64,000 nucleotides of DNA. Origin: an uncultured Alphaproteobacteria bacterium (GTDB lineage: Bacteria; Pseudomonadota; Alphaproteobacteria; RF32; CAG-239). The notes beneath the pieces are model-generated. The model was not told where the DNA came from. It worked only from the letters and a program-made list of their open reading frames with translations, and ran no database searches. Shown one piece after another: positions 51,976 to 60,799 of the stretch (position 1 is its first letter; every line of letters begins with the position of its first letter). The position numbers were made by a program, and so were the translations under genes. The stretch is taken from positions 62,001 through 126,000 of the forward strand of contig CALXUN010000001.1 of NCBI GenBank assembly GCA_944391705.1. The letters are read 5' to 3'.

Positions 51976-52638
51976 ATGAAAACCGATAAAAAAAATGAAA
52001 ACCTGCGCCCGGCAAAAGAAATACTGGAAATTATGGAAATTTTTAACCGCCGCGACCCCAATCCGCGCTGTGAGCTTAATTTCAGCAATGCCTATACGCT
52101 TTTGGTGGCGGTTGTTTTATCGGCACAAAGCACGGACAAAGGCGTCAACCGTGCAACGGAAAACCTGTTTAAGGTTGCCGATACACCGCAAAAAATGCTG
52201 GATTTGGGTATAGAGGGCTTAAAAAGCTACATTAAAACCATCGGCCTTTATAACAACAAAGCCAAAAGCATAATGTCTTTAAGCAAAGATTTGGTTGAAA
52301 AATACGGCGGTACGGTGCCCCATGATCGCAATGCCTTGGAAAACTTGGCCGGCGTCGGGCGCAAAACCGCAAACGTCGTATTAAACGTGTGGTTTAATGA
52401 ACCGACATTGGCGGTGGATACGCATGTTTTCCGTGTGGCGCACCGTCTAAATATGAGCCGGGGAAAAACGCCGTTAGATGTGGAAAAGGATTTGTTAAAG
52501 GTTTTGCCGCCGGAATATGCCAAAAATGCCAATCACTGGCTAGTGTTGTTCGGGCGGTATATTTGCAAAGCCCAAAGCCCGGATTGTCTTAATTGTCCGA
52601 TAAATGCATATTGTCACAGCTTTGATAAGAAAGGATGA
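51976..52638 (+). CDS. nth: Endonuclease III
   Basis: Base-excision repair glycosylase and AP lyase for oxidised pyrimidines. The HhH motif LAGVGRKTANVV contains the catalytic Lys, VDTHVFRV the catalytic Asp, and the 4Fe-4S cluster Cys are spaced C-x6-C-x2-C-x5-C at the end (about 195-211). Length 220. AAGGAG precedes the ATG; it lies 9 bases behind tsaD. Confidence 0.96.
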   Translation: MKTDKKNENLRPAKEILEIMEIFNRRDPNPRCELNFSNAYTLLVAVVLSAQSTDKGVNRATENLFKVADTPQKMLDLGIEGLKSYIKTIGLYNNKAKSIMSLSKDLVEKYGGTVPHDRNALENLAGVGRKTANVVLNVWFNEPTLAVDTHVFRVAHRLNMSRGKTPLDVEKDLLKVLPPEYAKNANHWLVLFGRYICKAQSPDCLNCPINAYCHSFDKKG

Positions 52639-52823
52639 AAAATGCCCGGGAATACGTTCGTTCCCGGCAGATTAAAATTGATATGTCCCAATACCCGAAA
52701 ACGGCTGAAAAACATATTTATTTTTGCGGTATAAAAATCGGCAAAGTGATGGAATGGGATTTTATAAAAAAATATTATTTATTCGGCATAAAAGTTTTTC
52801 AAAAGAAAAAACAGCTCCCTTGA
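52635..52823 (+). CDS. Small hypothetical protein, 62 residues
   Basis: Not recognised. Its ATG overlaps the nth stop (ATGA) and AAGGATG lies just upstream, so coupled translation is likely. The C-terminal half (YFCGIKIGKVMEWD, YYLFGIKVFQKKK) looks like the short basic-hydrophobic endings seen on some bacterial glycosyltransferase-linked proteins. It could also be a fragment of such a gene. Confidence 0.45.
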   Translation: MKNAREYVRSRQIKIDMSQYPKTAEKHIYFCGIKIGKVMEWDFIKKYYLFGIKVFQKKKQLP

Positions 52824-52875
52824 TATTTGTGTGAAATCATCCTACATTTGATTTTAAGAATATTAAGGAGTGGCC

Positions 52876-53319
52876 ATGGATAATTTGCCGTTGTTAAGGG
52901 ACATACATCTTCCGCCGGAAGTTTCGGCTTTTCCGCCCGGATACGGTTGGGCGGTAATGGCTGCTTTTATTTTGTTCATATATGTCTGTTACCGTTTGTT
53001 GCGATACATAAACTCTAAAAGCAAAAAAAGGTATGCCTTAAAACTTCTGCAAGGGGCTTCTGCTGACAGTCTGCAAACGGCGCGGCAGATATCGGAAATT
53101 TTAAGACGGATATGTGTTTATAAATACAAAGAAGCCTCATCTTTATTTGGAAAAGAGTGGATAACGTTTTTAAATCAGAAAAGCCGCAAAAAAATCAGCG
53201 GTGCAGCAGCCGAACTTTTGGTTTATGCACCGTATATGCCGGAAAGCGAAAAATTCAGGTCCGAAGACTATAAACAATTGAAATCTTTTGCCAAAAGCTG
53301 GATAGGAGAAAATTTATGA
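52876..53319 (+). CDS. DUF4381 family membrane protein of the Bat operon
   Basis: Small protein that in other bacteria precedes the BatA-BatB genes. The 147 residues hold LLRDIHLPPEVSAFPPGYGW near the N-terminus (the typical DUF4381 start), one membrane segment (about 25-43) and a cytoplasmic domain with ILRRICVYKYKEASSLFGKEWI. AAGGAG lies 5 bases before 52876; an upstream GTG at 52870 is less likely. The stop overlaps the next start. Usual neighbours moxR and DUF58 are missing. Confidence 0.85.
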   Translation: MDNLPLLRDIHLPPEVSAFPPGYGWAVMAAFILFIYVCYRLLRYINSKSKKRYALKLLQGASADSLQTARQISEILRRICVYKYKEASSLFGKEWITFLNQKSRKKISGAAAELLVYAPYMPESEKFRSEDYKQLKSFAKSWIGENL

Positions 53320-54329
53320 TAATTTTCCTTTATCCTTTTATGGCGTTATTGCTTGTTTTACCGCTGTTTATACGATATCTGTTGCCGGCGGTGCGCGGTA
53401 TTTACGGTGATGCTTTGAAAGTACCCTTTGTTAAAGATTTTGAAAAAATCGAAAGCATACAGACAAAAAACGGCCGCTTTTTATCATCACCGGCCGGGGG
53501 CAGCCGTTACAAATTTCTGTTACTTTTTTTACTTTGGTGCCTGCTGGTTTTAGCAGCAATGCGTCCGGTACAAATCGGCGAACCGATTCGGCTTAACACG
53601 GAAAGCCGTGATATTTTAATGGTGCTGGATATTTCAAATTCCATGCTGGAAACGGATTTTTCTTATCAGGGCAGGCGTTTGGACCGTTTAACGGCCGTAA
53701 AAGCCGTTGCTTCGGATTTTATTAAAAAACGCCCGGCCGACCGTGTGGGGCTGATTTTGTTCGGTACACGGGCATATTTGCAGGTACCGCTGACTTTTGA
53801 CAAGTCTTCGCTTGAAGAGGTTTTAATGTCCATGGATGCCGGAATGGCCGGAAATTCAACCTCAATCGGCGATGCGTTGGGCTTGGCGCTGAAATCTTTG
53901 CAGCAAGGAGAAAAAACAGCCGGCAAACAAAACAAAATCATTATTTTATTAACCGACGGCGAAAGCAATGACGGCAGTTTAAGTCTGCCGCAGGCAATAG
54001 AACTGGCAGATAAGGAAAATGTCAAAGTGTATACGATAGGCGTCGGCGGTGGAGATTTTTCTTTGGCAAGTGCTTTTTTCGGCATCAAAAACTCACCACT
54101 TGATGAAGAAAACCTGAAAATTCTGGCACAAAAAACTCAAGGACAATATTTCCGGGCTGATGACTTGGACGGTTTGATAAAAGTTTATCAGGCTATTGAC
54201 CGCTTAGAACCCGAAAACCGCGAGCAAAGTTTTATTTATCCGCGTCGGGAGCTTTATTATTGGCCGCTGCTTGCCGCATTTGTTTTGGCATCAATTATGG
54301 CTTATTCTTATAGGAGAGGGCGGGCATGA
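53316..54329 (+). CDS. batA: BatA-type von Willebrand factor A membrane protein
   Basis: Inner-membrane protein with membrane segments at both ends (about 2-22, 67-85 and 310-330) and a periplasmic or cytoplasmic vWA domain between. The MIDAS is intact: DISNS near residue 105 (D-x-S-x-S), the Thr in GNSTSIGDAL and the Asp in TDGESNDG. BatA proteins are linked to oxygen tolerance or stress in Bacteroides and others, by analogy only. It overlaps DUF4381 and the next gene by 4 bases. Confidence 0.9.
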   Translation: MIIFLYPFMALLLVLPLFIRYLLPAVRGIYGDALKVPFVKDFEKIESIQTKNGRFLSSPAGGSRYKFLLLFLLWCLLVLAAMRPVQIGEPIRLNTESRDILMVLDISNSMLETDFSYQGRRLDRLTAVKAVASDFIKKRPADRVGLILFGTRAYLQVPLTFDKSSLEEVLMSMDAGMAGNSTSIGDALGLALKSLQQGEKTAGKQNKIIILLTDGESNDGSLSLPQAIELADKENVKVYTIGVGGGDFSLASAFFGIKNSPLDEENLKILAQKTQGQYFRADDLDGLIKVYQAIDRLEPENREQSFIYPRRELYYWPLLAAFVLASIMAYSYRRGRA

Positions 54330-56044
54330 TTATGGATTTTATTAACAATTTTCATTTTTTGCGCCCGTGGTTTTTGCTTCTGCTGATAATTCCGGCCGTC
54401 TTTTATTTTATCTTATTTAAAAATGATGAAAATTTAAGCAGCTGGGAAAAAGTCTGTGATAAAAAACTTTTGGATTTTTTGTTGATAAAAGGCAACAACC
54501 GCCGCCGTAAGTTCAGTGTGTTTTTAATATATGCCGGTTTGATTTTTAGTGTTCTGGCAACAGCCGGTCCGACTTGGCAAAAAGAAGAGCAGCCGTTTTT
54601 GGTAAACAATAATCCGGTTATGATTTTACTTAATTTATCAACCGATATGCAGCAAACCGATATCAGCCCGAACCGTCTGACAAGGGCAAAAATGGAAATC
54701 ACATCATTGCTGGAACAAAAAGCGCTTGCCGATGCGGAAAGCGGACTGATTGTTTATACTGCCGAGCCGTTTATGGTTTCACCGCTGTCAAATGATGCCG
54801 GTTTGATAGTCAATCTGTTGCCGGCGGTTGATTTTGACATTATGCCTTTAAACGGTGACCGGCCGGATCGGGCAATAGATATGGCGGTAGAAAAAATAAA
54901 AGCAGCCGGGTACACCCGGGGCAGCGTTGTTTTATTTGGTGCGGCAGCCGGAACGGATTTAAAAGCCGCACTGTCGGCAGCCGGAAAAGCAGCGGCAGCC
55001 GGAATAAATATCAACACGGTTAATGTTTCGACGGAATCAAACGCCGGTTTGGCGCAAATTGCCCGGGCAGGCGGCGGTATGGCAGTGTCATCAGCTGCTG
55101 TTGACATGAGCCGGCTTGTCGGCTATATGGCGGAAAAAACAATAAACGACAAAAAAGAAAGCATGGATTTTTCTGAGATATGGAAAGATTTTGGTTATTA
55201 TTTGCTTTTTATACCGCTTTTATGTTGTCTTTATTTTTTCCGTCGCGGACTTTTGGTTATGGCTTTTATCTGTTCAATATCATCACCGGCATCGGCAGGG
55301 TTTTTCTTAAATGACAATCAGGAAGCAATGAAATTTTACGAAAAGGGAGAATATGAAAAAGCCGCCGGACATTTTAAGGACGAACAATGGCAGGCATCTT
55401 CCTGGTATCAGGCCGGTGATTATGTCCGGGCTGCTGATTTGTTTGCCAGGGTAAAAGATGTTGAAGGGGTGTACAATTATGGCAATGCTCTGGCCAAAAG
55501 CGGTGATATTGAAGGTGCTATTAAGCAGTATGAAGAGGTTTTGAAACAAAATCCGGAACATCAAGATGCAAAATACAATCTGGAGTATTTAAAACAACAA
55601 CAAAAGCAACAACAGCAAAAGCAAAACGAGTCACAGCAAGACAATCAAAATCAGGATAACAAACAGCAAAATTCGAATTCTGAGCGCCAAGAACAGGAAC
55701 AATCGCCGCAAAATCAGCAGCAAAATGCGGCACAAAATGATTCTTCAGCCTCGGAGCAAGAGCAGCAACAATCCCCGTCGTCGGCAAATTCCGAGGAATC
55801 CGAAGAACAAAATCAAAGCAGAGAAAATTCTGAAACACCTCAGGATAATAAACAAAAACCGTCCCAAACGGCAGAAATGAGACAGCAACCGGCAGCACCG
55901 GCCAAAGAGGGGGCTAAAGACGAGCAATATGATGAAGAAGCGCAGGCGCGCGCCCAGCGGTTTCGGGAAATTCCCGAAGACAAGGGCGGGCTTTTACGGG
56001 CATTTATATATAAAGAATATATGAAAAACAGATACGGAGGTTAA
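54326..56044 (+). CDS. BatB-BatC fusion: vWA domain with TPR and Gln-rich tail
   Basis: The 572 residues first repeat the BatA plan: membrane segments (about 15-30 and 60-78) and a vWA domain whose MIDAS is degenerate (LNLSTD instead of D-x-S-x-S). Near residue 290 come another membrane segment and then TPR-like helices (AMKFYEKGEYEKAAGHF, YNYGNALAKSGDIEGAI), typical of BatC. From about 430 a long Gln/Asn/Ser/Glu-rich region follows, then RFREIPEDKGGLLRAFIYKEY at the end (key residues PEDKGGLLR). BatB and BatC are separate genes in many bacteria. The low-complexity part may be disordered. Confidence 0.85.
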   Translation: MIMDFINNFHFLRPWFLLLLIIPAVFYFILFKNDENLSSWEKVCDKKLLDFLLIKGNNRRRKFSVFLIYAGLIFSVLATAGPTWQKEEQPFLVNNNPVMILLNLSTDMQQTDISPNRLTRAKMEITSLLEQKALADAESGLIVYTAEPFMVSPLSNDAGLIVNLLPAVDFDIMPLNGDRPDRAIDMAVEKIKAAGYTRGSVVLFGAAAGTDLKAALSAAGKAAAAGININTVNVSTESNAGLAQIARAGGGMAVSSAAVDMSRLVGYMAEKTINDKKESMDFSEIWKDFGYYLLFIPLLCCLYFFRRGLLVMAFICSISSPASAGFFLNDNQEAMKFYEKGEYEKAAGHFKDEQWQASSWYQAGDYVRAADLFARVKDVEGVYNYGNALAKSGDIEGAIKQYEEVLKQNPEHQDAKYNLEYLKQQQKQQQQKQNESQQDNQNQDNKQQNSNSERQEQEQSPQNQQQNAAQNDSSASEQEQQQSPSSANSEESEEQNQSRENSETPQDNKQKPSQTAEMRQQPAAPAKEGAKDEQYDEEAQARAQRFREIPEDKGGLLRAFIYKEYMKNRYGG

Positions 56045-56045
56045 G

Positions 56046-57854
56046 ATGAAAAAAATAACGGTTTTAACTTTTATGTTGTGTTGTTTCTTTTCTAATGCCG
56101 ATGCGGCCGGTTTGACGGCATCGGTTGATAAAACAACGGTTCCTTTGGGCGAAGCTTTTGTTTTGACTTTGAGTGCCGATGAAAGCGTCAATGAAATGCC
56201 GGATTTGAGTGTTTTGGAAAAAAACTTTAAGGTATATTCAACGTCCGTATCTCGTCAAAACTATATCATCAACGGAAAATCCGAAGCCTCAACGAACTGG
56301 CAAATCGGTTTGATAGCTCTCAACCCCGGCAGTCAGGAAATTCCGTCCGTTACCATAGGGAAAGATAAAACAAAGCCTGTACAAATTAATGTTATCAGCA
56401 CTGCGGCACAAGCGGCCGCACCGGCGGATGCAACAAATCCGCAATCCGGGGTTTCCGACAAAGATAACACTCAGGTTCAGGCAAAATATAACCTGCGGGC
56501 TTTAATCGAAAATAAAACACAGCCGCATTATGTACAACAGCAGATAATTTATAAAGTTGTACTAACCGATGACGGAAGTTTTGCAGGCAGTGAGCCCGTT
56601 TTTGAAAATGAAAGTGCCGGCAGCTGGATTATCAGAAGCCTTGGCCGACCACAAACGGTTGTTAAAACAGCCGATAATAAAAAAGTAAGAGAAACAACGT
56701 TTACTTATGCCTTATTTCCGCAAAAGAGCGGAAAACAAAAAATTCCGGAAGTCTGGCTTAACGGCTATGCGGTTAAACCCGGGACGCGTACGGGATTTGA
56801 TATTTTTAATCAGGATATATTTAATTTCAGCATAAACATGCCCTCTTTTTTCGGGATGGATACACCGGTTTCGCTGCGGGTTCCGTCTAAAGAAATCGAA
56901 ATTTTACCGGTTCCGGAAAATTATCCCGGCAACTGGTGGCTGCCGGCTACAAAAGTAATTTTGAGTGCCGGATGGCCGGACGGAATACCGCAATTTAAAG
57001 CAGGAGAAGCCTTCCGTCGGGAAATAATTTTGCAAGCTGTCGGTGTGACGGAAAGTCAGTTGCCGGATATCAACCTTCCGCAAACAACAGATTTCCGCCA
57101 ATATCCGGAAAAACCGACGCGCCAATTCGGCATAATCAAAGGAAATCCTGCGGCGGAAGAAAAAATCATTAACGTCTATATTCCTAAAAAAAGCGGAAAA
57201 GTGTTGTTGCCGGAAATAGCCGTGGATTGGTATAATACCCAAAGCGGAACTTTTGAAAAGGCCGTTATTCCGGCTGAAGAAATAGAAGTTGAAGAAGGAG
57301 ATATGGCTGCCGGCATAAAAGATACAGAAGACAGCGGATATGCAAAACAGGTAGCGGAGCCGGAGCAAAATAAGCCTTTGGACGGTTTGCAATCGGAAAC
57401 AAAAGAAAATATTTTCCAAATAACAGATTCTAAACCGGAAGGAATGTCATATCTGGTATTAATTGCTGTTTTTGCTGCCGGCATGTTAGTCAGCTGGCTT
57501 TTGTTTCGCAAACATCCGTCTGACGGTAAACCGCAATGTGAAATGCGGCAATATCCTGAATACTTAATAAAGAAAGCCTATCAAAATGATTTTCGTTCCC
57601 TGCGGGACGGACTGGTTTCCTGGGCAACGGGTTTTTATCCCGAGCACCGGATTGAAAATTTGAAAGATGTTGCTGCGGCTGCCGGGGATTCCCGTTTTGA
57701 AGAGCAGATAAATATTATTCTGGCCAAACTTTATAATCCACAGGATGAATCTTTATGGAACCCGAAAATTTTTAGTGATATTTTAAAAGATTTAGTGAAA
57801 AATAAAAAAGGGACTGCCGGAAAAAATCCGCCGTTGCCGCCATTGTATGGTTAA
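56046..57854 (+). CDS. batD: BatD-type membrane protein
   Basis: A signal peptide (cleavage near ADA, about residue 20) is followed by several beta-sandwich-like repeats (about 30-400: VPLGEAFVLTLSADE, FTYALFPQKSGKQKIPEVWL, FRREIILQAVGV), one membrane segment (about 473-490) and a cytoplasmic tail. These are the BatD (oxygen-tolerance) features. It is 602 residues long and lies 1 base behind the preceding gene. The Bat set probably forms an envelope complex. Confidence 0.9.
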   Translation: MKKITVLTFMLCCFFSNADAAGLTASVDKTTVPLGEAFVLTLSADESVNEMPDLSVLEKNFKVYSTSVSRQNYIINGKSEASTNWQIGLIALNPGSQEIPSVTIGKDKTKPVQINVISTAAQAAAPADATNPQSGVSDKDNTQVQAKYNLRALIENKTQPHYVQQQIIYKVVLTDDGSFAGSEPVFENESAGSWIIRSLGRPQTVVKTADNKKVRETTFTYALFPQKSGKQKIPEVWLNGYAVKPGTRTGFDIFNQDIFNFSINMPSFFGMDTPVSLRVPSKEIEILPVPENYPGNWWLPATKVILSAGWPDGIPQFKAGEAFRREIILQAVGVTESQLPDINLPQTTDFRQYPEKPTRQFGIIKGNPAAEEKIINVYIPKKSGKVLLPEIAVDWYNTQSGTFEKAVIPAEEIEVEEGDMAAGIKDTEDSGYAKQVAEPEQNKPLDGLQSETKENIFQITDSKPEGMSYLVLIAVFAAGMLVSWLLFRKHPSDGKPQCEMRQYPEYLIKKAYQNDFRSLRDGLVSWATGFYPEHRIENLKDVAAAAGDSRFEEQINIILAKLYNPQDESLWNPKIFSDILKDLVKNKKGTAGKNPPLPPLYG

Positions 57855-57937
57855 AACGGCGAAAAGCTCCGCAGGAAAATATTGCAATCTTGATTTTTAT
57901 GTGTTCTAATAAAGCAAAACAAGGATAAGGACAAGCT

Positions 57938-59014
57938 ATGTTTTTATTTAAGAAAATTTTTCTGGGGCTGGGGCTTTTGGGTGTTATTTATTTGGGCAGT
58001 TCCGGAACACAAAGCAATAGCCTGTTTATGCAGGGAATGGGTTTCATTGGTCTGATTGTCGGCTTAATTATTTTATATATTTTCGGCCGGATGGTATGGA
58101 AAGGGCTTGGTTGTCTGCCTTCTTTTTTGATATTAACAGCCGTCGTTTTATTTATGATGTATGCACTTGGTATGTTTAACAACGGCTTAGGCGGTATTGG
58201 TCAGCAAATTGTACAATTTATCGGATATGATTCGGCCAAGTCACAAACAAATTCCGGCAACGCTTCTGTTAAACAGGAAGGGCCCAAGCCTGAATTTTCC
58301 GAAGAGTTCCCGAAGCCGGAAAGCCGGGAACAAATGGCTGCGGAAACTCCTGTTAAGAATACGGCCGGTGTTGATTCTGCCGAAGGCGCAAGCGCAAATT
58401 TATTTGGCGGTTCTCCCTCCCCGGCCGCTGAAGAAGAAAAGGCGGAAAAGGAAAAAACCGGAATTGCCGAAAGCATGATTTCTGCCATTATGGGAGATAA
58501 AAAAGAACAGGAAGAAACAAAGGCTTTTAATCCGAACGATTATCCGGTTATATACAGTTCTGCCCGGGTTATTAACGGGGATACATTGGAAATATACGGT
58601 AAATATTTTCAACTGTTCGGAGTAGACGCGCCTGAATCAAATCAAACCTGTGCAGACCGCCAGGGGCGCTCGTATAATTGCGGAAGACAAGCCGCCATGT
58701 GGCTGAAAAACTGGATTGGAAACGGTGAGCTGGAATGCCATGTCTTACAGCAGGATACCAAGGGGAATATGGTCGGTACCTGTTCATACGGACCTTATGA
58801 TCTTGGTGCGGCTTTGGTTAATGCCGGCTGGGCTGTTGCCTATGTTAAATATACGGATATTTATTATCCATATGAATTGCAGGCACAGCAAAACCGCCGC
58901 GGATTATGGCAGGGAACTTTTTATAAACCGTGGGATTGGCGTAAATTGCAGACAAGAAAAGCCAAAATCAAAGTTATCCGGCCAAAAGAGCGCAAAAAAA
59001 CGATTTTCAACTAA
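57938..59014 (+). CDS. Membrane-anchored thermonuclease (SNase)-like protein
   Basis: Three hydrophobic segments (about 5-22, 28-48 and 57-75) precede a Pro/Glu/Lys-rich linker (about 100-190) and a staphylococcal-nuclease fold (about 195-340). The nuclease part has INGDTLEIYGKYFQLFGVDAPE (key NGDTLEI and GVDAPE), CADRQGRSYNCGRQAA, ALVNAGWAVAYV and AQQNRRGLWQG. The catalytic pattern R-E-R of SNase is only partly clear. There is a 4-Cys core (TCADRQGRSYNC, ECHV, GTCSY) suited to an oxidising compartment. It acts outside the cytoplasm or at the membrane; substrate unknown. Confidence 0.8.
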   Translation: MFLFKKIFLGLGLLGVIYLGSSGTQSNSLFMQGMGFIGLIVGLIILYIFGRMVWKGLGCLPSFLILTAVVLFMMYALGMFNNGLGGIGQQIVQFIGYDSAKSQTNSGNASVKQEGPKPEFSEEFPKPESREQMAAETPVKNTAGVDSAEGASANLFGGSPSPAAEEEKAEKEKTGIAESMISAIMGDKKEQEETKAFNPNDYPVIYSSARVINGDTLEIYGKYFQLFGVDAPESNQTCADRQGRSYNCGRQAAMWLKNWIGNGELECHVLQQDTKGNMVGTCSYGPYDLGAALVNAGWAVAYVKYTDIYYPYELQAQQNRRGLWQGTFYKPWDWRKLQTRKAKIKVIRPKERKKTIFN

Positions 59015-59044
59015 ACACACGTGTTGCTGAAAGTGCGGTCGGGC

Positions 59045-59530
59045 ATGAAGTATATATACGACTGTAAAACAGAAAAGGAAACAGAAAAACTTGCGGCGGC
59101 GTTATCGCAAATAACCCGCGCGGGCGATGTCTGGGCCTTGTTTGGAACCTTAGGCATGGGTAAAAGCGTTTTTGCGCGGGCTTTTATAAAGTCCTTAACA
59201 GGAACCGAAGAAGTTCCCAGCCCGACATTTACGCTGGTACAAACTTATCCGGCAGCTGATTTTGATATTTTTCACTATGATTTATACCGGTTAAAATCAC
59301 CGGAAGAAATATGGGAATTAAATATTGAAGAAGCCATATACGGCGGCGTTTGTCTGATTGAGTGGCCGGAAAAAATGGGGGCATATCTGCCAAAAAATAT
59401 TTTCCGGATGGAAATAAAGCTGCTACCGGAAAACGGCCGTCGGATTGAAATACAAGTAGATTCAGTTGAAAAACAAAACCGGATTTTAAAAAGCGAAAGA
59501 CTGCCGGATGAACAAATTCGAAACGAATAA
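59045..59530 (+). CDS. tsaE: tRNA threonylcarbamoyladenosine synthesis ATPase TsaE
   Basis: ATPase partner of TsaD in t6A synthesis. The P-loop is GTLGMGKSVFAR near residue 34, then SPTFTLVQTY near 60 and the second Asp region FDIFHYDLYRL near 75; LIEWPEKM follows near 110. A GTG at 59021 is possible, but the ATG at 59045 starts the conserved part (161 residues). The next gene overlaps its end by 23 bases. Confidence 0.93.
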   Translation: MKYIYDCKTEKETEKLAAALSQITRAGDVWALFGTLGMGKSVFARAFIKSLTGTEEVPSPTFTLVQTYPAADFDIFHYDLYRLKSPEEIWELNIEEAIYGGVCLIEWPEKMGAYLPKNIFRMEIKLLPENGRRIEIQVDSVEKQNRILKSERLPDEQIRNE

Positions 59531-59957
59531 ATTTTTTGAAAATATCCACGCCTCCTGTGTTTGCATAAACGGACGGGGCTTGTTGCTGTTAGGCGCCAGC
59601 GGCAGTGGAAAATCAGACCTGGCTCTGCGTTTGATAGAAAACAAAAAAGCGGTTCTGGTTGCCGATGACAGGGTGGATTTATCAATAACCAAAGGAAAAC
59701 TTTACGCATCGCCGCCGGAAATTTTGAAAGGGCTTTTGGAAGTAAGAGGGGTAGGTATTATGACAATACCTTTTTGTTCACAAACAGAAGTCTGTCTGGC
59801 CATAAAACTGATGCCTGATTTTAAAACAGTTGAAAGACTGCCGGAGGAAGAATTTTTTGTTTTTAAAGATATAAAAATTCCGCAGCTGTCATTATACCCT
59901 TTTGAAAGTTCGGCACCGGATAAGATTGTTATAAAATTAAAAGCCTTGCTTGATTAA
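59508..59957 (+). CDS. hprK: HPr kinase/phosphorylase, short alphaproteobacterial form
   Basis: Phosphorylates the regulatory Ser of HPr in the PTS-like control system. Walker A is GASGSGKSDLALRLI near residue 30, followed by the HprK signature LLEVRGVGIM near residue 77 with Arg and Glu. Only the catalytic C-terminal domain is present (149 residues), as usual in alphaproteobacteria. PTS genes often adjacent (such as ptsH or manX) are not in the window. It overlaps tsaE and precedes mlaE. Confidence 0.9.
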   Translation: MNKFETNKFFENIHASCVCINGRGLLLLGASGSGKSDLALRLIENKKAVLVADDRVDLSITKGKLYASPPEILKGLLEVRGVGIMTIPFCSQTEVCLAIKLMPDFKTVERLPEEEFFVFKDIKIPQLSLYPFESSAPDKIVIKLKALLD

Positions 59958-59995
59958 TAAAAAAAATTGCATAGTATGAAAAAAAGGACATCATC

Positions 59996-60787
59996 ATGCA
60001 AAAAAAACGAATAGAAAATTTTTTAAGAACATTAGGTAAACCGCTGGTTAAATTTATTATCAGCTTGGGAAATCTGGCATCTTTTATCGTTAAATCCCTG
60101 TATCACTGTTTTGCCCCGCCGTATTATCCCAAAATTTTTATCCGTCAGCTTTTGGATATGGGCTTTTATTCTTTACCGGTTGTCGGCCTGACGACCATAT
60201 TTGCCGGCATGGTGATTGCTCTGCAAAGCTACTCCGGATTTGCCCGCTTTGGCGCCGAAAGTGCTGTTGCCTCCGTGGTTTTGATTTCCGTAACCCGCGA
60301 ACTGGCGCCGGTTTTATCAGCTTTAATGGTTGCCGGCCGCGTTGGCGCGGCAATGGCCGCCGAGATTGGAACCATGCGCGTTACCGAACAAATTGATGCT
60401 TTGGTAACATTATCGACCAATCCGTTTAAATATTTGGTGGCGCCGCGTTTATGGTCCGGTATGATTGTTTTGCCCCTTTTGGTTTTAATCGGTGATGTTA
60501 TCGGCATTTTCGGCGGTTATGTCGTCGGGGTATATAAACTTGGCTTTAATCCTGCAAATTATATTAATTCCACCTTGCAAAACATGGAGGCGATAGATAT
60601 TGTTTCCGGCTTGGTTAAAGCCGGCGTTTTCGGTTTTATTATTGCTCTGATGGGCTGCTACAACGGCTATCGTTCCAAAGGCGGAGCGCAGGGAGTTGGT
60701 GAAGCAACGACCAATGCGGTTGTTTCAGCCTCTATCTTAATTTTGATTTTCAACTATGTTTTAACCGAAGTTTTCTTTTCAAAATAA
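59996..60787 (+). CDS. mlaE: MlaE-type phospholipid/intermembrane transport permease
   Basis: Permease of the Mla (mce-linked) ABC system that moves lipids between outer and inner membranes. The 263 residues have five to six membrane segments and family motifs TTIFAGMVIALQSY near residue 63, VTRELAPVLSALMVAGRVGAAMAAE (about 100-124; key RELAPVL and GRVGAAMAAE) and GTMRVTEQIDAL. AAAGGACATC precedes the ATG. MlaF follows after 12 bases. No MlaD gene is in the window. Confidence 0.95.
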   Translation: MQKKRIENFLRTLGKPLVKFIISLGNLASFIVKSLYHCFAPPYYPKIFIRQLLDMGFYSLPVVGLTTIFAGMVIALQSYSGFARFGAESAVASVVLISVTRELAPVLSALMVAGRVGAAMAAEIGTMRVTEQIDALVTLSTNPFKYLVAPRLWSGMIVLPLLVLIGDVIGIFGGYVVGVYKLGFNPANYINSTLQNMEAIDIVSGLVKAGVFGFIIALMGCYNGYRSKGGAQGVGEATTNAVVSASILILIFNYVLTEVFFSK

Positions 60788-60799
60788 GGCGGTGGAATA

